A stretch of 64,000 bases of DNA from Saccharibacillus qingshengii (GCF_013185195.1 NZ_JAAZWC010000026.1:1-64000), one strand, 5' to 3'; counted from the stretch's first letter, positions 16,866 through 26,527 are shown. Notes: a model not told the origin generated them from the letters alone. Translations and numbers: made by a program.

Positions 16866-18233
16866 TCACATCTCCAACAAATACTGCACATCGCTGCCGT
16901 CCGTCGGATAAGCGAACAGCGTGTCGCTCAGCTGCGGTGCCGTCAGCCCGTGCCGCATCGCAATCGTGAAATAGTTGATCAGATGCTCCGCTTCGCCGTT
17001 CAGGATGTGGGCGCCCAGGATCCTGCCGTCCGCTTTGTCGAGAATGACCTTCGCCCTACTCGGTTGTTCGCCCATCCGTTTGTACGTATACCAGGTCGAC
17101 ATATCCACGTGGTTGACCTTGATGTCTCTGCCGCTATCTTTGGCCTGCGCTTCGCTCATGCCGACGGACGCGAGCATCGGGTAAGTGAACGCAATCGACG
17201 GGATCGCCGTGTAATTGGGCTTCGAGCTGTCGGCTTGAAGCAGATTGGCCGCTACGGAGCGGGCTTCGAGTCCGGCGACCGGAGTCAGCGAAGGGCCGGG
17301 CGATCCGGATACGTCTCCTGCCGCATATACGTCCGGATTGCTGGTGCTGCGCAGATATTCATTGACGGTTACGCCTTTTTTATCGAAGTCGATTTCGCCC
17401 CGTTCCAGATTAAGTTCGTCGATATTCGGAGTCCGGCCGGCGCCGTGCACGACCGCTCCGCATTCGAGTCGCAGCGGCGTAGCGTTTTGTGTGCCTTCGA
17501 GCAGGAAGCCTCCGCCGGAGCGTGACAGCTTGGTCGTCTTCGCGTTCAGATGGAACGTGATTCCGATCTTTTTCATCCTGTCGACCAGCGCCTCTACCAG
17601 ATCGGGATCGAAATTCTTGAGCGGCTTGTCGTCGTTATGAATCACGTGTACCTTCGCTCCGGCTTCGGCCGCGATATGCGCGAATTCAAACGAAATATAC
17701 CCGCCGCCGATAAATGCGATCGTGTCAGGAAGACTCTCCAGGTCGAGAAAATCGTCGCTGTGAAGCAGCAGCTCTTCGCCGTCGATACCGAGCGTCGCCG
17801 GGCGGGCGCCGGTCGCAATCAGGATCTTGCCGCCGATCAGCGTATGCTCGCCGACCGTAATCGTACGTTTATCCGCAAAAGAAGCGGTACCGTGGAAATA
17901 ACGGATTCCCGCCTGCTCGAACTTTTCTTCGGTCGATTTCGGAATGCCTTCGGTAAATGTATTTTTGAACGCCATCAGTTCGGACCAATCGATCGCGTTC
18001 TCGCTTTGGATGCCTTTGCCGGTCAGATTGCGGCTGCGCGCGATCAGCTCGGCGGCTCCGGCCAGCACCCGCTTGGGATCGCAGCCTCGCTGGGAGCAGG
18101 TACCTCCGAATGGACGCGGATCGATGATCGCTACGCTCCAACCCTTCTCCCGGCAGGAAGTGGCGACATTCTGTCCGGCACTGCCGGTGCCGAGTACGAT
18201 CAGATCAAAATTAAAATCGGATAAGGGCTTCAT
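16866..18233 (-). CDS. FAD-dependent pyridine nucleotide-disulfide oxidoreductase
   Basis: A 455-residue flavoprotein of the glutathione reductase/dihydrolipoamide dehydrogenase class. The FAD dinucleotide fold is at the start (LIVLGTGSAGQNVA), the redox-active pair is in GGTCSQRGCDPKR (CxxxxC), a second Rossmann motif is IAFIGGGYISFEFAH, and the second FAD motif is VYAAGDVSGSPG. The C-terminal dimerisation domain lacks the usual HPT-type catalytic His pair (it ends FAYPTDGSDVQYLLEM), so it may not be a true disulfide reductase. The likely substrate cannot be named. It is monocistronic. Confidence 0.8.
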   Translation of the reverse strand: MKPLSDFNFDLIVLGTGSAGQNVATSCREKGWSVAIIDPRPFGGTCSQRGCDPKRVLAGAAELIARSRNLTGKGIQSENAIDWSELMAFKNTFTEGIPKSTEEKFEQAGIRYFHGTASFADKRTITVGEHTLIGGKILIATGARPATLGIDGEELLLHSDDFLDLESLPDTIAFIGGGYISFEFAHIAAEAGAKVHVIHNDDKPLKNFDPDLVEALVDRMKKIGITFHLNAKTTKLSRSGGGFLLEGTQNATPLRLECGAVVHGAGRTPNIDELNLERGEIDFDKKGVTVNEYLRSTSNPDVYAAGDVSGSPGPSLTPVAGLEARSVAANLLQADSSKPNYTAIPSIAFTYPMLASVGMSEAQAKDSGRDIKVNHVDMSTWYTYKRMGEQPSRAKVILDKADGRILGAHILNGEAEHLINYFTIAMRHGLTAPQLSDTLFAYPTDGSDVQYLLEM

Positions 18234-18324
18234 AGAAAATTCCTCGCTCTCTGGGTATGGGCTGCATTTATCTTTCGCTTACCATTACCCGAATTGCCCG
18301 CTTGCGCCTTGTTTCGTCCGACGC

Positions 18325-18379
18325 GCAAACAAGCCCGGACAAGCGGCGATCTTCTCGCCGCCCATCCGGGCCTGTTTGC
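18325..18379 (-). terminator. Compound hairpin downstream of the Hfq-like gene
   Basis: A 15-base arm (18325-18339) pairs with 18365-18379 with one mismatch, and an inner 7-bp stem GCGGCGA/TCGCCGC (18343-18349, 18355-18361) stacks on top. It lies just after the Hfq-like stop. There is no long T tail, so it may be a terminator of weak type or a protective 3' structure. Confidence 0.5.
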
Positions 18380-18391
18380 TGAACTGCGTTC

Positions 18392-18625
18392 TTATTTGGC
18401 TTTTTCGGCGATAATCGTCGAAACGGCATGTTTGTAAATGAGACTCTGCTTGCCGGCAGACGTTCGCACGACGATCACGAAACGGTCGAACGCTTCGATC
18501 TTCCCTTGAATACGGGCACCATTGACCGTAATGACCGTGCAGTCGCGTCCGCTCTCGCTAAGCTGCCGCAGCTGATCGTCCTGCTGAAAGCCTGTTCGTT
18601 GTTCTCCGGATGGTTCATTGGACAT
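18392..18625 (-). CDS. hfq: Hfq-like RNA chaperone
   Basis: A 77-residue Sm-like protein. The Sm1 motif is VNGARIQGKIEAFDRFVIVV and the Sm2 motif QSLIYKHAVSTI carries the Y-K-H-A signature of Hfq. The N-terminal helix region (QQDDQLRQLSESG) replaces the usual Q-x-x-F/L-N-x-L residues that bind uridines in classical Hfq, so RNA specificity may differ. Hfq normally sits next to miaA; here it stands alone between an oxidoreductase and a sensor regulator, which suggests a second Hfq paralogue. GAGAGAGGG before ATG 18625 sets the start; the longer frame to 18700 is not supported. Confidence 0.75.
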   Translation of the reverse strand: MSNEPSGEQRTGFQQDDQLRQLSESGRDCTVITVNGARIQGKIEAFDRFVIVVRTSAGKQSLIYKHAVSTIIAEKAK

Positions 18626-18799
18626 TGTGATCCCTCTCTCTATGTTAATGGGATAAGATTCGTCTCGACGGTGTTCCGTGTCAATCCGATTCCTGGTCAT
18701 TATACCATCCCGAACCGCCCGAGTCTCAAAAAACCCTGGAGCAAATTTGCGCGGCGGCCGCCTTTTGAAATCGGTCTGCGTTCTCGGGGTGCACGAAAA

Positions 18800-21085
18800 T
18801 CAAGAAATCTCCTGCTCGGGACTGTTCGGCCCGTTCTTCTGATACTGCTTCGGCGTTACTCCGTACTTTTCCTTGAAAATACGGATAAAATGATTCGTCG
18901 ACTGGTAGCCGAGTTTCTCGGCGATCGCACTGACGGTCATCTGACCGCCCTGCAGCAGCCCCGCCGCCGCTTCCATTCGGCGAGCCGTGACGTACTCGAT
19001 AAAGGTGCTGCCGGTGTTCAATTTGAACTGGCGGCTGACATAGTTCGGAGTCACTCCCAGATGTTCGGCCGCCCGGTCCAGACTGATCTCGTTGTACAGA
19101 TGGTCGGCGACAAACTGCCGCACGCCTTCGACCAGATCCCGGTTGGTCCGCTGTTTGCGTTCTTCCAGATGTCCGAATGCGGTATCGAGACGTTCACTCA
19201 TCCATGCGAGAAACAGCTCCGCATCGGAAATCCCGCCCGCTTCCGCGCGAATATCCGTATCGAACAGCCGCTGCGGATCCACGCCCATTCCTTTTAGCGT
19301 CTTGTGGAACGTATAGACCAATTCGCCCAACTGCTGCCGCCCGTAATCCGCCGTGAAACCGCCGCTTCGCATCTCTTCGACCGCGCCTTCGACCGCCTGG
19401 CGTGCACGGTTTCGTTCGCCGGCTTTCAGTCCATTCTCCAGATCCGCGAAGAAGCGCACCGATCCTCCCGTCGATCTTCGCTCTTCCTCGTTCAGCTCCC
19501 CGTAATCCAGGCGAAGCCGATCGGGATAGAAGAATCCGTAGCGGCCGGCTTCTATCGCTTCCCGGTGCGAACAAGCGGCGGCATCGCTTCCCTGCTGCCG
19601 GGTGGAACCGATGCAGAGGGTATACGCTTCTCCCGCCGCCGGAACGATCCGCTCCGCCATCAAGCTGCCTGCTTCCGCGGAAGACAGCCGCAGATCGACG
19701 ATGCCGTACAACCTGCGGTCCGGCGCTACAATCACCCAAATCCGCGCGTCTTCGGCGGACTGCGCTTCCAGGCGCTCTGCCAATTGGTAGGCTTCCGCCA
19801 GCTGCGGAGCACCCGGTCCGACGCTTCTTGGCTGCAGGATAAAGCAGCAGAGACGGTCTCCAAGCCGTTCAAGCCCCAGAAAACGGCGCATCTCCTGCGC
19901 ATTTCCGATATCGGATACGCCGGCGGCTTCTTCGCCGGGCTCCGGCGGTATCCGGTGCCCGCCGCTCAGCAGTTCCATGATGTAATGGTACTTGATGACC
20001 GGCTTGTTGACGGCCAACTGCTCGTTCAGATCGTGCAGCTGCAGCGAATAGCGCTGCAGGGTCGACCCGATCGGTCCGTATTGTTTTTTGGTCAATACAT
20101 ACAGCAGGGCAAGCCCTACGAGCAGAAGTCCCGCCCAGAGCGCATACATAAGATTTTTGAGATCGGCCGCTTTTTTGTAAAAAAGGCTCTTGTCCACAAG
20201 CGTGACGTAATCCCAGTTATTGACCCGCGAATGCGCATAAGCGACTACGGCTTCCCGGCCGTCCAGCTCCGCTTCGAAACTTCCCTGCTGCGGGTCTTCT
20301 CCGCCGGTCCGCTGCGCCCAGAGCGCAGCCGCCTGCGTATAAGCCGCTCCGCTGTCGGGATCCGCGTTTCCGGTCACAAGCTCTCCCTGCTCGTCCACGA
20401 TAAAAGCCAGTCCGCTGGCCGGATCAAAAGAATCGGCCAGCGCCTGACGGACCGCGCTTTCTTTCAGATGGATAGCGAAGACCGCTTTCCGGCGGTCGAG
20501 AGGCGCAAAATACGGATAGCTGCGCACATAGCTGATCAAGCGCTCTTCGCCTCCGCTGGCGTCGGGCGCGGAAGCGGCATACCAGCCGACCTGGGCATCC
20601 GTTGTCAGGAATCTGTCCAGCCAGGCTGTCCGGAAGCCGGGATCGCGCCCCGATTCCTGCGGAAAATAGAAGAACCGCGTGCCGTAGAAGAAGACCGGAT
20701 CCCGAAAATAATACATATCGACATAACGGATAAACGGCTGCTCCGACTGAAGGGCCGATAACGCTTCCTGTACATTCACGATTGCGGAATAGTCATGCCG
20801 GATAGGATGGGTCATCGGGTAAAACAAAGCGGTATTGTCGTCTGACAGTTCGGTCAGATTCCGCTTGGCGATCTGCACCGTCGGCATCAGCAGCTGCTCG
20901 TCGACCGTATTGCGGATCTGCTTGACGGACTGCACGTTGAACCGGTACAGCTCGGTATTGTAAGCCTGGATCATATATTGAAAAATGCCGACCTGCGGCA
21001 GGACGCCAAGAAGCAGAATCAACGCCAGATTAAAAAGAAGCAGCCGCGAGAAAAAGGCGGACTCGTTCAGCTTCCGTTGGGTCAC
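18800..21085 (-). CDS. Membrane-bound AraC-family sensor regulator
   Basis: A 761-residue regulator of the type found beside Paenibacillus sugar importers. An N-terminal membrane helix (about 14-38) precedes a large extracellular sensor region, a second helix lies near residues 310-330 (LMYALWAGLLLVGLALLYVL), and the C-terminal 100 residues are an AraC DNA-binding domain (AAEHLGVTPNYVSRQFK and AEKLGYQSTNHFIRIFKEK). The start is GTG at 21085 with GGGAGG eight bases before it. It is the last gene of the importer operon, 20 bases after the lyase, and probably activates that operon when the extracellular domain or the binding protein senses substrate. Confidence 0.85.
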   Translation of the reverse strand: MTQRKLNESAFFSRLLLFNLALILLLGVLPQVGIFQYMIQAYNTELYRFNVQSVKQIRNTVDEQLLMPTVQIAKRNLTELSDDNTALFYPMTHPIRHDYSAIVNVQEALSALQSEQPFIRYVDMYYFRDPVFFYGTRFFYFPQESGRDPGFRTAWLDRFLTTDAQVGWYAASAPDASGGEERLISYVRSYPYFAPLDRRKAVFAIHLKESAVRQALADSFDPASGLAFIVDEQGELVTGNADPDSGAAYTQAAALWAQRTGGEDPQQGSFEAELDGREAVVAYAHSRVNNWDYVTLVDKSLFYKKAADLKNLMYALWAGLLLVGLALLYVLTKKQYGPIGSTLQRYSLQLHDLNEQLAVNKPVIKYHYIMELLSGGHRIPPEPGEEAAGVSDIGNAQEMRRFLGLERLGDRLCCFILQPRSVGPGAPQLAEAYQLAERLEAQSAEDARIWVIVAPDRRLYGIVDLRLSSAEAGSLMAERIVPAAGEAYTLCIGSTRQQGSDAAACSHREAIEAGRYGFFYPDRLRLDYGELNEEERRSTGGSVRFFADLENGLKAGERNRARQAVEGAVEEMRSGGFTADYGRQQLGELVYTFHKTLKGMGVDPQRLFDTDIRAEAGGISDAELFLAWMSERLDTAFGHLEERKQRTNRDLVEGVRQFVADHLYNEISLDRAAEHLGVTPNYVSRQFKLNTGSTFIEYVTARRMEAAAGLLQGGQMTVSAIAEKLGYQSTNHFIRIFKEKYGVTPKQYQKNGPNSPEQEIS

Positions 21086-21105
21086 GCGCTTTTCCTCCCT
21101 TTTTA

Positions 21106-22947
21106 TTAGTGAATTGCCCTGCAGACAAACGTCAATTCGCTTTCGAAGCGCTGCGGAAGTCCCCGGGCGGTCAGAACCGTGCGGTAAACAATGCGCGCTT
21201 CGCCCAGGTGGGCACTCGTTTCAATCGCCTCGGTCGCTTCGGCAAAAACGGCGGGATCGTAGCGAAGTTCCACCTGCCCGTGTTCGCTTGGCCAAAGCAG
21301 CTTCCCCGTCTGCGCAATCGGACGATGCAGACTGATCAGCTGTTCCGCCACCTCATTGACGGCGGTATGGGTCTTGAATTCGAATACGTCGCGCAGCACA
21401 AGTTCCGCGAACGATTCGTTCTGCTCGCATGTCCAGGCAAACGAACGTCCGAAGAAATCCAAGCCCGCCGATTCGCCGTAAGCGCGGGTCAGATCCAGAT
21501 CGAAATGCAGTACTTCCCCTTCGTATTCGCTGCGAAGACGCACTGCGCGGTATTCGCCGCCGCCTTCTTGAGCGCCGCCGTTAATGACCGGGACCGAATG
21601 GCCAAGCGAAGAGGTGTGCAGATGGGTATAGCGGGCGGGTCCGAAATAATCCTGCGTATAGACGCCCGGACCCAGGTCGGTCAAGATCGTCTCGCCTCCT
21701 GCATGAATAAGGAAATGTCCCAGATCGTTGTGGTTGTGCGGCTCGTCGTTATGTCCGCCTTTGGCCGAGAAAGCCAGCAGGCCCGAAGGAGTAAGCCTCT
21801 TGTCAATCACCCAGTCGGCATCCTGGAACAAGAAGGTGCCGGTCTTCTCTTCGCCCTGCGCCGAAGCTTCGTCGCTCCAGAGCAGATTGCGTACCTGATG
21901 CGGCCATCGGTAGCAGTGATCGTCGTGGAACGATGGCGGCAGCGGAACGGGCGGCGCGGACGCTCCGATTCGGCTGCGGAGTCGGCTGAGCAGACCCGGA
22001 TGCAGCCGGATCTCAGGCGAACAGTCCGAATAATTGACACACGTGGGCACGGTCAAAGCCACGATGCCTGCGTAATCCGCGATCCGCCTAATCTTGTCCG
22101 CCTGCAGCAGATCGATCGCACCGCCGGTATAGGCATGCAGCATTTCCGCCCAATAGACATAATAACCGAACCCGTAGGTCCAGTATCCCGCTCCTTCCAT
22201 GCAGCAGCCGTCGTCGCCGTAACCCGACAGGAAACTCTCCATCGCATCGCACACTCTGGCCTGCATCCAGGCCAGACGTTCGCGGTCTTCAACCAGCAGC
22301 AGCGCGGCCATCCCTACCGCACCGGCGCAGACCGCAGACCAGTTGTGCTCCGCCGAGAACCAGAAGAACGGACGCTCGCTGCGGAAGACCGGTTCGAAGA
22401 TCCGGCGTTCGACTTCGCTTCTTACGCGCTGCACGATCCACGGATGCAGCCGGTCGCCGACCAGCAGCAGAGTCTCGGCCAGCGCGTGGGCCGTTTCCGC
22501 CGCGAACAAGTCGACGATGTCCGAAGGCGGCAGCCGTTCCGGTTCTCCGGCATCCGCATAAGGCAGATGCGAAGGCACGGCCCAACTGTATTCGCCGCAA
22601 ATCTCCCAGATTGTCTGCTGCAGCGGCGCCAGATATCCGTTATCTTCGTCGATCAGCAGCCCAAGCGTCAAGGCCAGCAGCCGAGCGCGGCGGCGAAAGT
22701 AAGGACGCTCGGCCTCCAGCCTTGTCCCGCGCTCGCGAAAAGTCTGAATATCCGCGAAATCCAATACGGGTACCGGTTCGCAAGCAGCCTGCTGCGCTTC
22801 GGCGCGAATCTCGCCCAGCAGTCCTTCAAAACGTTTCGACACACGGATTTCCGCCCATTTCTCCGCGGTAATGACCGCTCCGGCCAAACCGGATGGATGG
22901 TCTTCCGCCTGCAGGATCGCTTCCCTTAATCGATAATACGGAATCAT
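21106..22947 (-). CDS. Heparinase II/III-family polysaccharide lyase
   Basis: A 613-residue protein with the two-part architecture of heparinase II/III and oligoalginate lyases: an alpha/alpha barrel (about 1-340) and a C-terminal beta-sandwich beginning near SAKGGHNDEPHNHNDLGHFL. That HNHND segment is the typical site where catalytic His/Tyr and metal ligands cluster. No signal peptide is evident (MIPYYRLREAILQ), so it should act in the cytoplasm on imported oligosaccharides by beta-elimination next to a uronic acid. GGAGG lies six bases before the ATG. It is located between the binding protein and the sensor regulator of the same operon. Confidence 0.8.
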   Translation of the reverse strand: MIPYYRLREAILQAEDHPSGLAGAVITAEKWAEIRVSKRFEGLLGEIRAEAQQAACEPVPVLDFADIQTFRERGTRLEAERPYFRRRARLLALTLGLLIDEDNGYLAPLQQTIWEICGEYSWAVPSHLPYADAGEPERLPPSDIVDLFAAETAHALAETLLLVGDRLHPWIVQRVRSEVERRIFEPVFRSERPFFWFSAEHNWSAVCAGAVGMAALLLVEDRERLAWMQARVCDAMESFLSGYGDDGCCMEGAGYWTYGFGYYVYWAEMLHAYTGGAIDLLQADKIRRIADYAGIVALTVPTCVNYSDCSPEIRLHPGLLSRLRSRIGASAPPVPLPPSFHDDHCYRWPHQVRNLLWSDEASAQGEEKTGTFLFQDADWVIDKRLTPSGLLAFSAKGGHNDEPHNHNDLGHFLIHAGGETILTDLGPGVYTQDYFGPARYTHLHTSSLGHSVPVINGGAQEGGGEYRAVRLRSEYEGEVLHFDLDLTRAYGESAGLDFFGRSFAWTCEQNESFAELVLRDVFEFKTHTAVNEVAEQLISLHRPIAQTGKLLWPSEHGQVELRYDPAVFAEATEAIETSAHLGEARIVYRTVLTARGLPQRFESELTFVCRAIH

Positions 22948-22981
22948 GGTTCTCCTCCTTTGCCGGGCGGCGCCTGCCGGC

Positions 22982-24547
22982 TTACTGCCCGGTCATCTGC
23001 TGATATGCTTCGTTGACGTCTTTTTCCACTTCGGAACCGCCGTTGTCCATAAACGTCTTCACGAACGTATCGAACGCGTCGACCGGCTGTTCGCCGATGA
23101 TGATCTTGGTGTACGTCTCCTGCTGCAGTTTAGTCAGATTGCCGGAATACTGCGACAGGCTGTCCACAGCCGGAACGATAACGGGCGGGTAACCTTTCGT
23201 TTTGACGGAATCGCCAAATTTGTACAGTCTTTCGGAAGCCTTCTTGCCGAATTCCGGATTCTCCATCATGTTGAACACCTGGGCGCCGCGTTTGAAGCTG
23301 GCGTTGTTGTCGTTCGGATCTTCGATAGCCACAATCGATCCGTCTTCAAGCTTCTTCCAGTCCACGCCTTCTTTGCCGCGGTACACATTGATGTAATAAT
23401 CATAGTCCGTAAAGCTCGTTTCGAGCATGGCCAGAATGGTCTGTACTTTGCGCGGGTCTTTCGCCGCTTTGGGGGTGATGCCGAGCGGTACACTGTTGAC
23501 GCCCCACTGAGGTCCGCCCGATTGGCCTTTTGGACCGACCGGCGGCACACCAAAAGCGATTTCTCCGTCCGGCTGGGCTTTTTTGAAATTCTGGTATTGT
23601 CCGCCGCCCAGATCGCTGTCGCCAAACTTCTCGTTGCGCCAATGGTAGAACATGCCGTTGCCGGTCAGACCGATCCGATTGTTGTAGAACGCCTGGGAAT
23701 CCGCCCAATAACCGCCCGTATTTTCGCCTGTAATAAACTCGGGATCGATCAAGCCTTTGTTGTACCAGTCGTTCAGCAGCGCGAGCGCTTCCTTCATTTC
23801 GGGCTGTACGGCCGCGAACTGAATCTTCCCGTCTTTGAGGACATAGTTCGCTCCGTCGGCCGGCATTCCGTAAGCGCCCATGATATACCGCAGCGCGTAA
23901 TCCGACATGCCGTACGTGTCCTTTTTGCCGTTTTCGTCGGGATCGTCGCTGCGGAATTTGGTTAAAGCGTTTTCAAATTCGTCCAGCGTCTCGGGAATTT
24001 TGTTGATACCGACTTTGTCCAGCCAGTCTTGACGCCAGATCAGCGACTGCGGATAAGCGCCGCTCAGGTTGATCGCAGGCAGTCCGTAGATTTTGCCTTC
24101 GTACTTGACGGTATTCCACAGCGCAGGGCCGTAATCGTCGATCACGGACGCATACGTCGGCGCATACTTGCGGATATCTTCTTCGGAAATCTCCGCCAGA
24201 ATGCCGTTCGCCACGTACTTGGGAATCTGTTCGTGCACCTGGAGCACATCCGGCATCTCGCCGGCGGCGAATTTGACATTCAGCTGATCGTTGCGCTGCT
24301 GCGCATCGACATACCAGATATTGAATTTGGCATTGAACTTCTTCTCGACCATCTTGACGATCTCCGAATCGGGGTCGGGCTGCGCATACGAGTTATAAGC
24401 GAGCCAATCCAAGGTTACCGGCTGCGAAGGATCCGAAGTTTGGCCGGATTTGGCCGAGTCTTCCCCTCCGCATGCCGACAATGTTCCTGCAAGAAGCGCC
24501 AACACGGCCAACCCTGTCCACTTTTTACCGAAAGTTACTTTTCCCAT
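22982..24547 (-). CDS. Sugar ABC transporter substrate-binding lipoprotein
   Basis: A 521-residue family 1 binding protein. The signal peptide ends with lipobox LSAC followed by GGEDS, so it is anchored to the outside of the membrane. Length and segments such as YGMSDYALRYIMGAYG are typical of the large YtcQ/LplA-type lipoproteins that bind oligosaccharides rather than monosaccharides. ATG 24547 with GGAGGG just upstream is the start; the frame to 24613 is rejected. It is the third gene of the importer operon, after the two permeases, with 126 bases of spacer. Confidence 0.9.
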   Translation of the reverse strand: MGKVTFGKKWTGLAVLALLAGTLSACGGEDSAKSGQTSDPSQPVTLDWLAYNSYAQPDPDSEIVKMVEKKFNAKFNIWYVDAQQRNDQLNVKFAAGEMPDVLQVHEQIPKYVANGILAEISEEDIRKYAPTYASVIDDYGPALWNTVKYEGKIYGLPAINLSGAYPQSLIWRQDWLDKVGINKIPETLDEFENALTKFRSDDPDENGKKDTYGMSDYALRYIMGAYGMPADGANYVLKDGKIQFAAVQPEMKEALALLNDWYNKGLIDPEFITGENTGGYWADSQAFYNNRIGLTGNGMFYHWRNEKFGDSDLGGGQYQNFKKAQPDGEIAFGVPPVGPKGQSGGPQWGVNSVPLGITPKAAKDPRKVQTILAMLETSFTDYDYYINVYRGKEGVDWKKLEDGSIVAIEDPNDNNASFKRGAQVFNMMENPEFGKKASERLYKFGDSVKTKGYPPVIVPAVDSLSQYSGNLTKLQQETYTKIIIGEQPVDAFDTFVKTFMDNGGSEVEKDVNEAYQQMTGQ

Positions 24548-24673
24548 CTTATTCCCTCCAGCTTGCGGTATGTATGCGGCTTCCGGCGGCTCGTTCCGGA
24601 CGATCTCCCGCATGCATATCCGAATAAATTATATCGGACATTGTCCGACCTGTGAACCCGTACTAAGCGGCAG

Positions 24674-25567
24674 TTACCCTTTTACCGAGCCCAACATGGT
24701 GCCTTTGACGAAGTATTTTTGCAGAAACGGATAGACGCACACGATCGGCAGAATCGATACGACCAGCGTCGCCATCTTCATCGATTCCCCGTTAACCGGG
24801 CGGTCGATCAGATCCGTACTGCCTCCCGCCGAAGGGTCCAGCGTGCCGTCGATGACGATGCGCCGAAGGATCAGCTGCAGCACCTGTTTGTGTTCGTCCT
24901 GGATGTACAGCATGGAGTCGAACCAGGCGTTCCAGTGGCCGACGGCGCTGTAGAGCGAGACGGTGGCGAGTATGGGCATCGACAGCGGCATGATGATCTT
25001 CCAGAGGATATACAGTTCGCCGGCTCCGTCAATCTTGGCGGATTCCTCCAGGCTTTCCGGCAGCGCGGCGATGAAGTTGCGGACGATCAGGAGCAGGAAC
25101 ACACTGACCACTCCCGGCAGGACGAGCGCCCAGACCGAATTCATCAGCCCCAGGTTCTTGATCAGCATGTAGCTTGGAATCAGTCCGCCGGAGAAAAACA
25201 TGGTGAATACGATCAGCGCGGTCCAAAACGGACGGTGCGGCAGGCTTTTTTTGGACAGGGGATACGCGCCCATAAAGGTCAAAATGACGGTCAGCGCCGT
25301 GCCGAGCACGGTCCGAATAATCGTATTGCCGTAAGCGGTCCAGATGATCGACTTGCGGAATACTTCCTGGTAACCGCTGAAGTCGAATTTCGTCGGGAAC
25401 AGGTGGAATCCGTAGCTGTTGATGACCTCCACGGGGCTGACCGAGACGGTCAGCACCTGCATCATGGGCACAATAATCGAGACGCACAGCAGAATCAGGA
25501 CCGTATAGGCAAAAGTGACATAAATACGGTCGGACCAGCTTCGATGCTTGATTTTCATAAGATTCAT
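24674..25567 (-). CDS. Carbohydrate ABC transporter permease (YtcP type)
   Basis: A 297-residue inner-membrane permease with six predicted helices. The EAA loop that docks to the ATPase is seen as EESAKIDGAGELYILWKIIMP. The N-terminus (YVTFAYTVLILLCVSIIVP) and the motif VSPVEVINSYGFHLFP are characteristic of the second permease of CUT1 importers. Two start codons are possible (25567 and 25558), the first close to AAAGGA. No ATPase gene is nearby, so as usual a shared MsmX-like ATPase must energise it from elsewhere. Confidence 0.9.
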   Translation of the reverse strand: MNLMKIKHRSWSDRIYVTFAYTVLILLCVSIIVPMMQVLTVSVSPVEVINSYGFHLFPTKFDFSGYQEVFRKSIIWTAYGNTIIRTVLGTALTVILTFMGAYPLSKKSLPHRPFWTALIVFTMFFSGGLIPSYMLIKNLGLMNSVWALVLPGVVSVFLLLIVRNFIAALPESLEESAKIDGAGELYILWKIIMPLSMPILATVSLYSAVGHWNAWFDSMLYIQDEHKQVLQLILRRIVIDGTLDPSAGGSTDLIDRPVNGESMKMATLVVSILPIVCVYPFLQKYFVKGTMLGSVKG

Positions 25568-25576
25568 GTTCCTTTC

Positions 25577-26527
25577 TCAGAAGATGGCCTGGTCGCTAAA
25601 ACGGCGCGCAATCGTGTTGGCGGTCAGCACCATAATCAGCGCGATCACGTTCTTGAATAATCCGACGGCGGCGGCGTAGCTGTAGTTCATCTTGGCGATC
25701 CCCTCGGTGTAGGTATAGGTCGAGATCACGTCGCCGACGCTGAACACATTCGTATTGAGCAGATTGAAAATTTGATCAAAATCGTCGTTGATGATACTGC
25801 CCGAATTCAGAATAACCATGATTACAATCACAGGAGCGATCGACGGCAGCGTGATATACCAGACCTTCTTGAGCCGGCTGATCCCGTCCACCTCCGCCGC
25901 TTCGTATAGTTCGGGACTGATCCCCGCGATCGCGGCCAGGTAGATAATCGCCGAGAAGCCGACCCCTTTCCAGATATCCGTACTGACGAGAATCGTGCGG
26001 AACCAATCCGTGCTGGCGAGAAAATACACCGGCTGGAATCCCAGCTCCATCAGCAGTACGTTCAGCGCGCCGCGGCTAGGAGACAAAATCTCGATCACGA
26101 TGCCCGACAGAACGATCCACGAGAGAAAATGCGGTAGGTAGCTGATCGTCTGCACAAACTTCTTGAATCTCGGCCGCATGACTTCATTGATCAGCAGAGC
26201 CAGAAGGATCGGAGCCGGGAAGCCGAACAGAATCTTGTAGGCGTTGATAATCAGCGTATTCTTCAGCACCTGCATGAAATAGATCCCGTCGAACAATTCG
26301 CGAAAATGCTTCAACCCCACGAACTCGCTGCCCGAGATGCCTTTGAAGATCCGGAAATCCTGAAACGCCATCAGCACTCCGTAAATAGGCACGTAATGGA
26401 AGATCACGAAGTACGCCAGGACCGGCAGCAGCATGAAAAAATAATACCGGTGCTTGATGTAGCTTCGGAGCGTCCTGGAGCTTCTGCGCTCCAGGGTGCC
26501 GGGTAACGCGATTGATTTGCGCTGCAT
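25577..26527 (-). CDS. Carbohydrate ABC transporter permease (LplB/YteP type)
   Basis: A 316-residue permease, first gene of the importer operon. It starts with the common N-terminal pattern LPVLAYFVIFHYVPIYGVLM and contains the EAA loop LYEAAEVDGISRLKKVWYIT. About six membrane helices are visible. GGAGGTGA with three bases before ATG 26527 gives a strong start. The stop is nine bases from the next permease, so the two are translated together and should form a heterodimer channel. Confidence 0.9.
   Translation of the reverse strand: MQRKSIALPGTLERRSSRTLRSYIKHRYYFFMLLPVLAYFVIFHYVPIYGVLMAFQDFRIFKGISGSEFVGLKHFRELFDGIYFMQVLKNTLIINAYKILFGFPAPILLALLINEVMRPRFKKFVQTISYLPHFLSWIVLSGIVIEILSPSRGALNVLLMELGFQPVYFLASTDWFRTILVSTDIWKGVGFSAIIYLAAIAGISPELYEAAEVDGISRLKKVWYITLPSIAPVIVIMVILNSGSIINDDFDQIFNLLNTNVFSVGDVISTYTYTEGIAKMNYSYAAAVGLFKNVIALIMVLTANTIARRFSDQAIF

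Noticed and set aside
18759-18774. Third copy of the folded repeat suggested by CCTTTTGAAATCGG
   Set aside because: Only about 13 bases resemble the conserved block; no partner stem or second block lies nearby.
19304-20761. 485-codon plus-strand frame opposite the AraC sensor
   Set aside because: Antisense shadow of the regulator; no start signal or motif.
21109-22929. 606-codon plus-strand frame opposite the heparinase gene
   Set aside because: Antisense shadow; the minus-strand frame has clear lyase motifs and a ribosome site.
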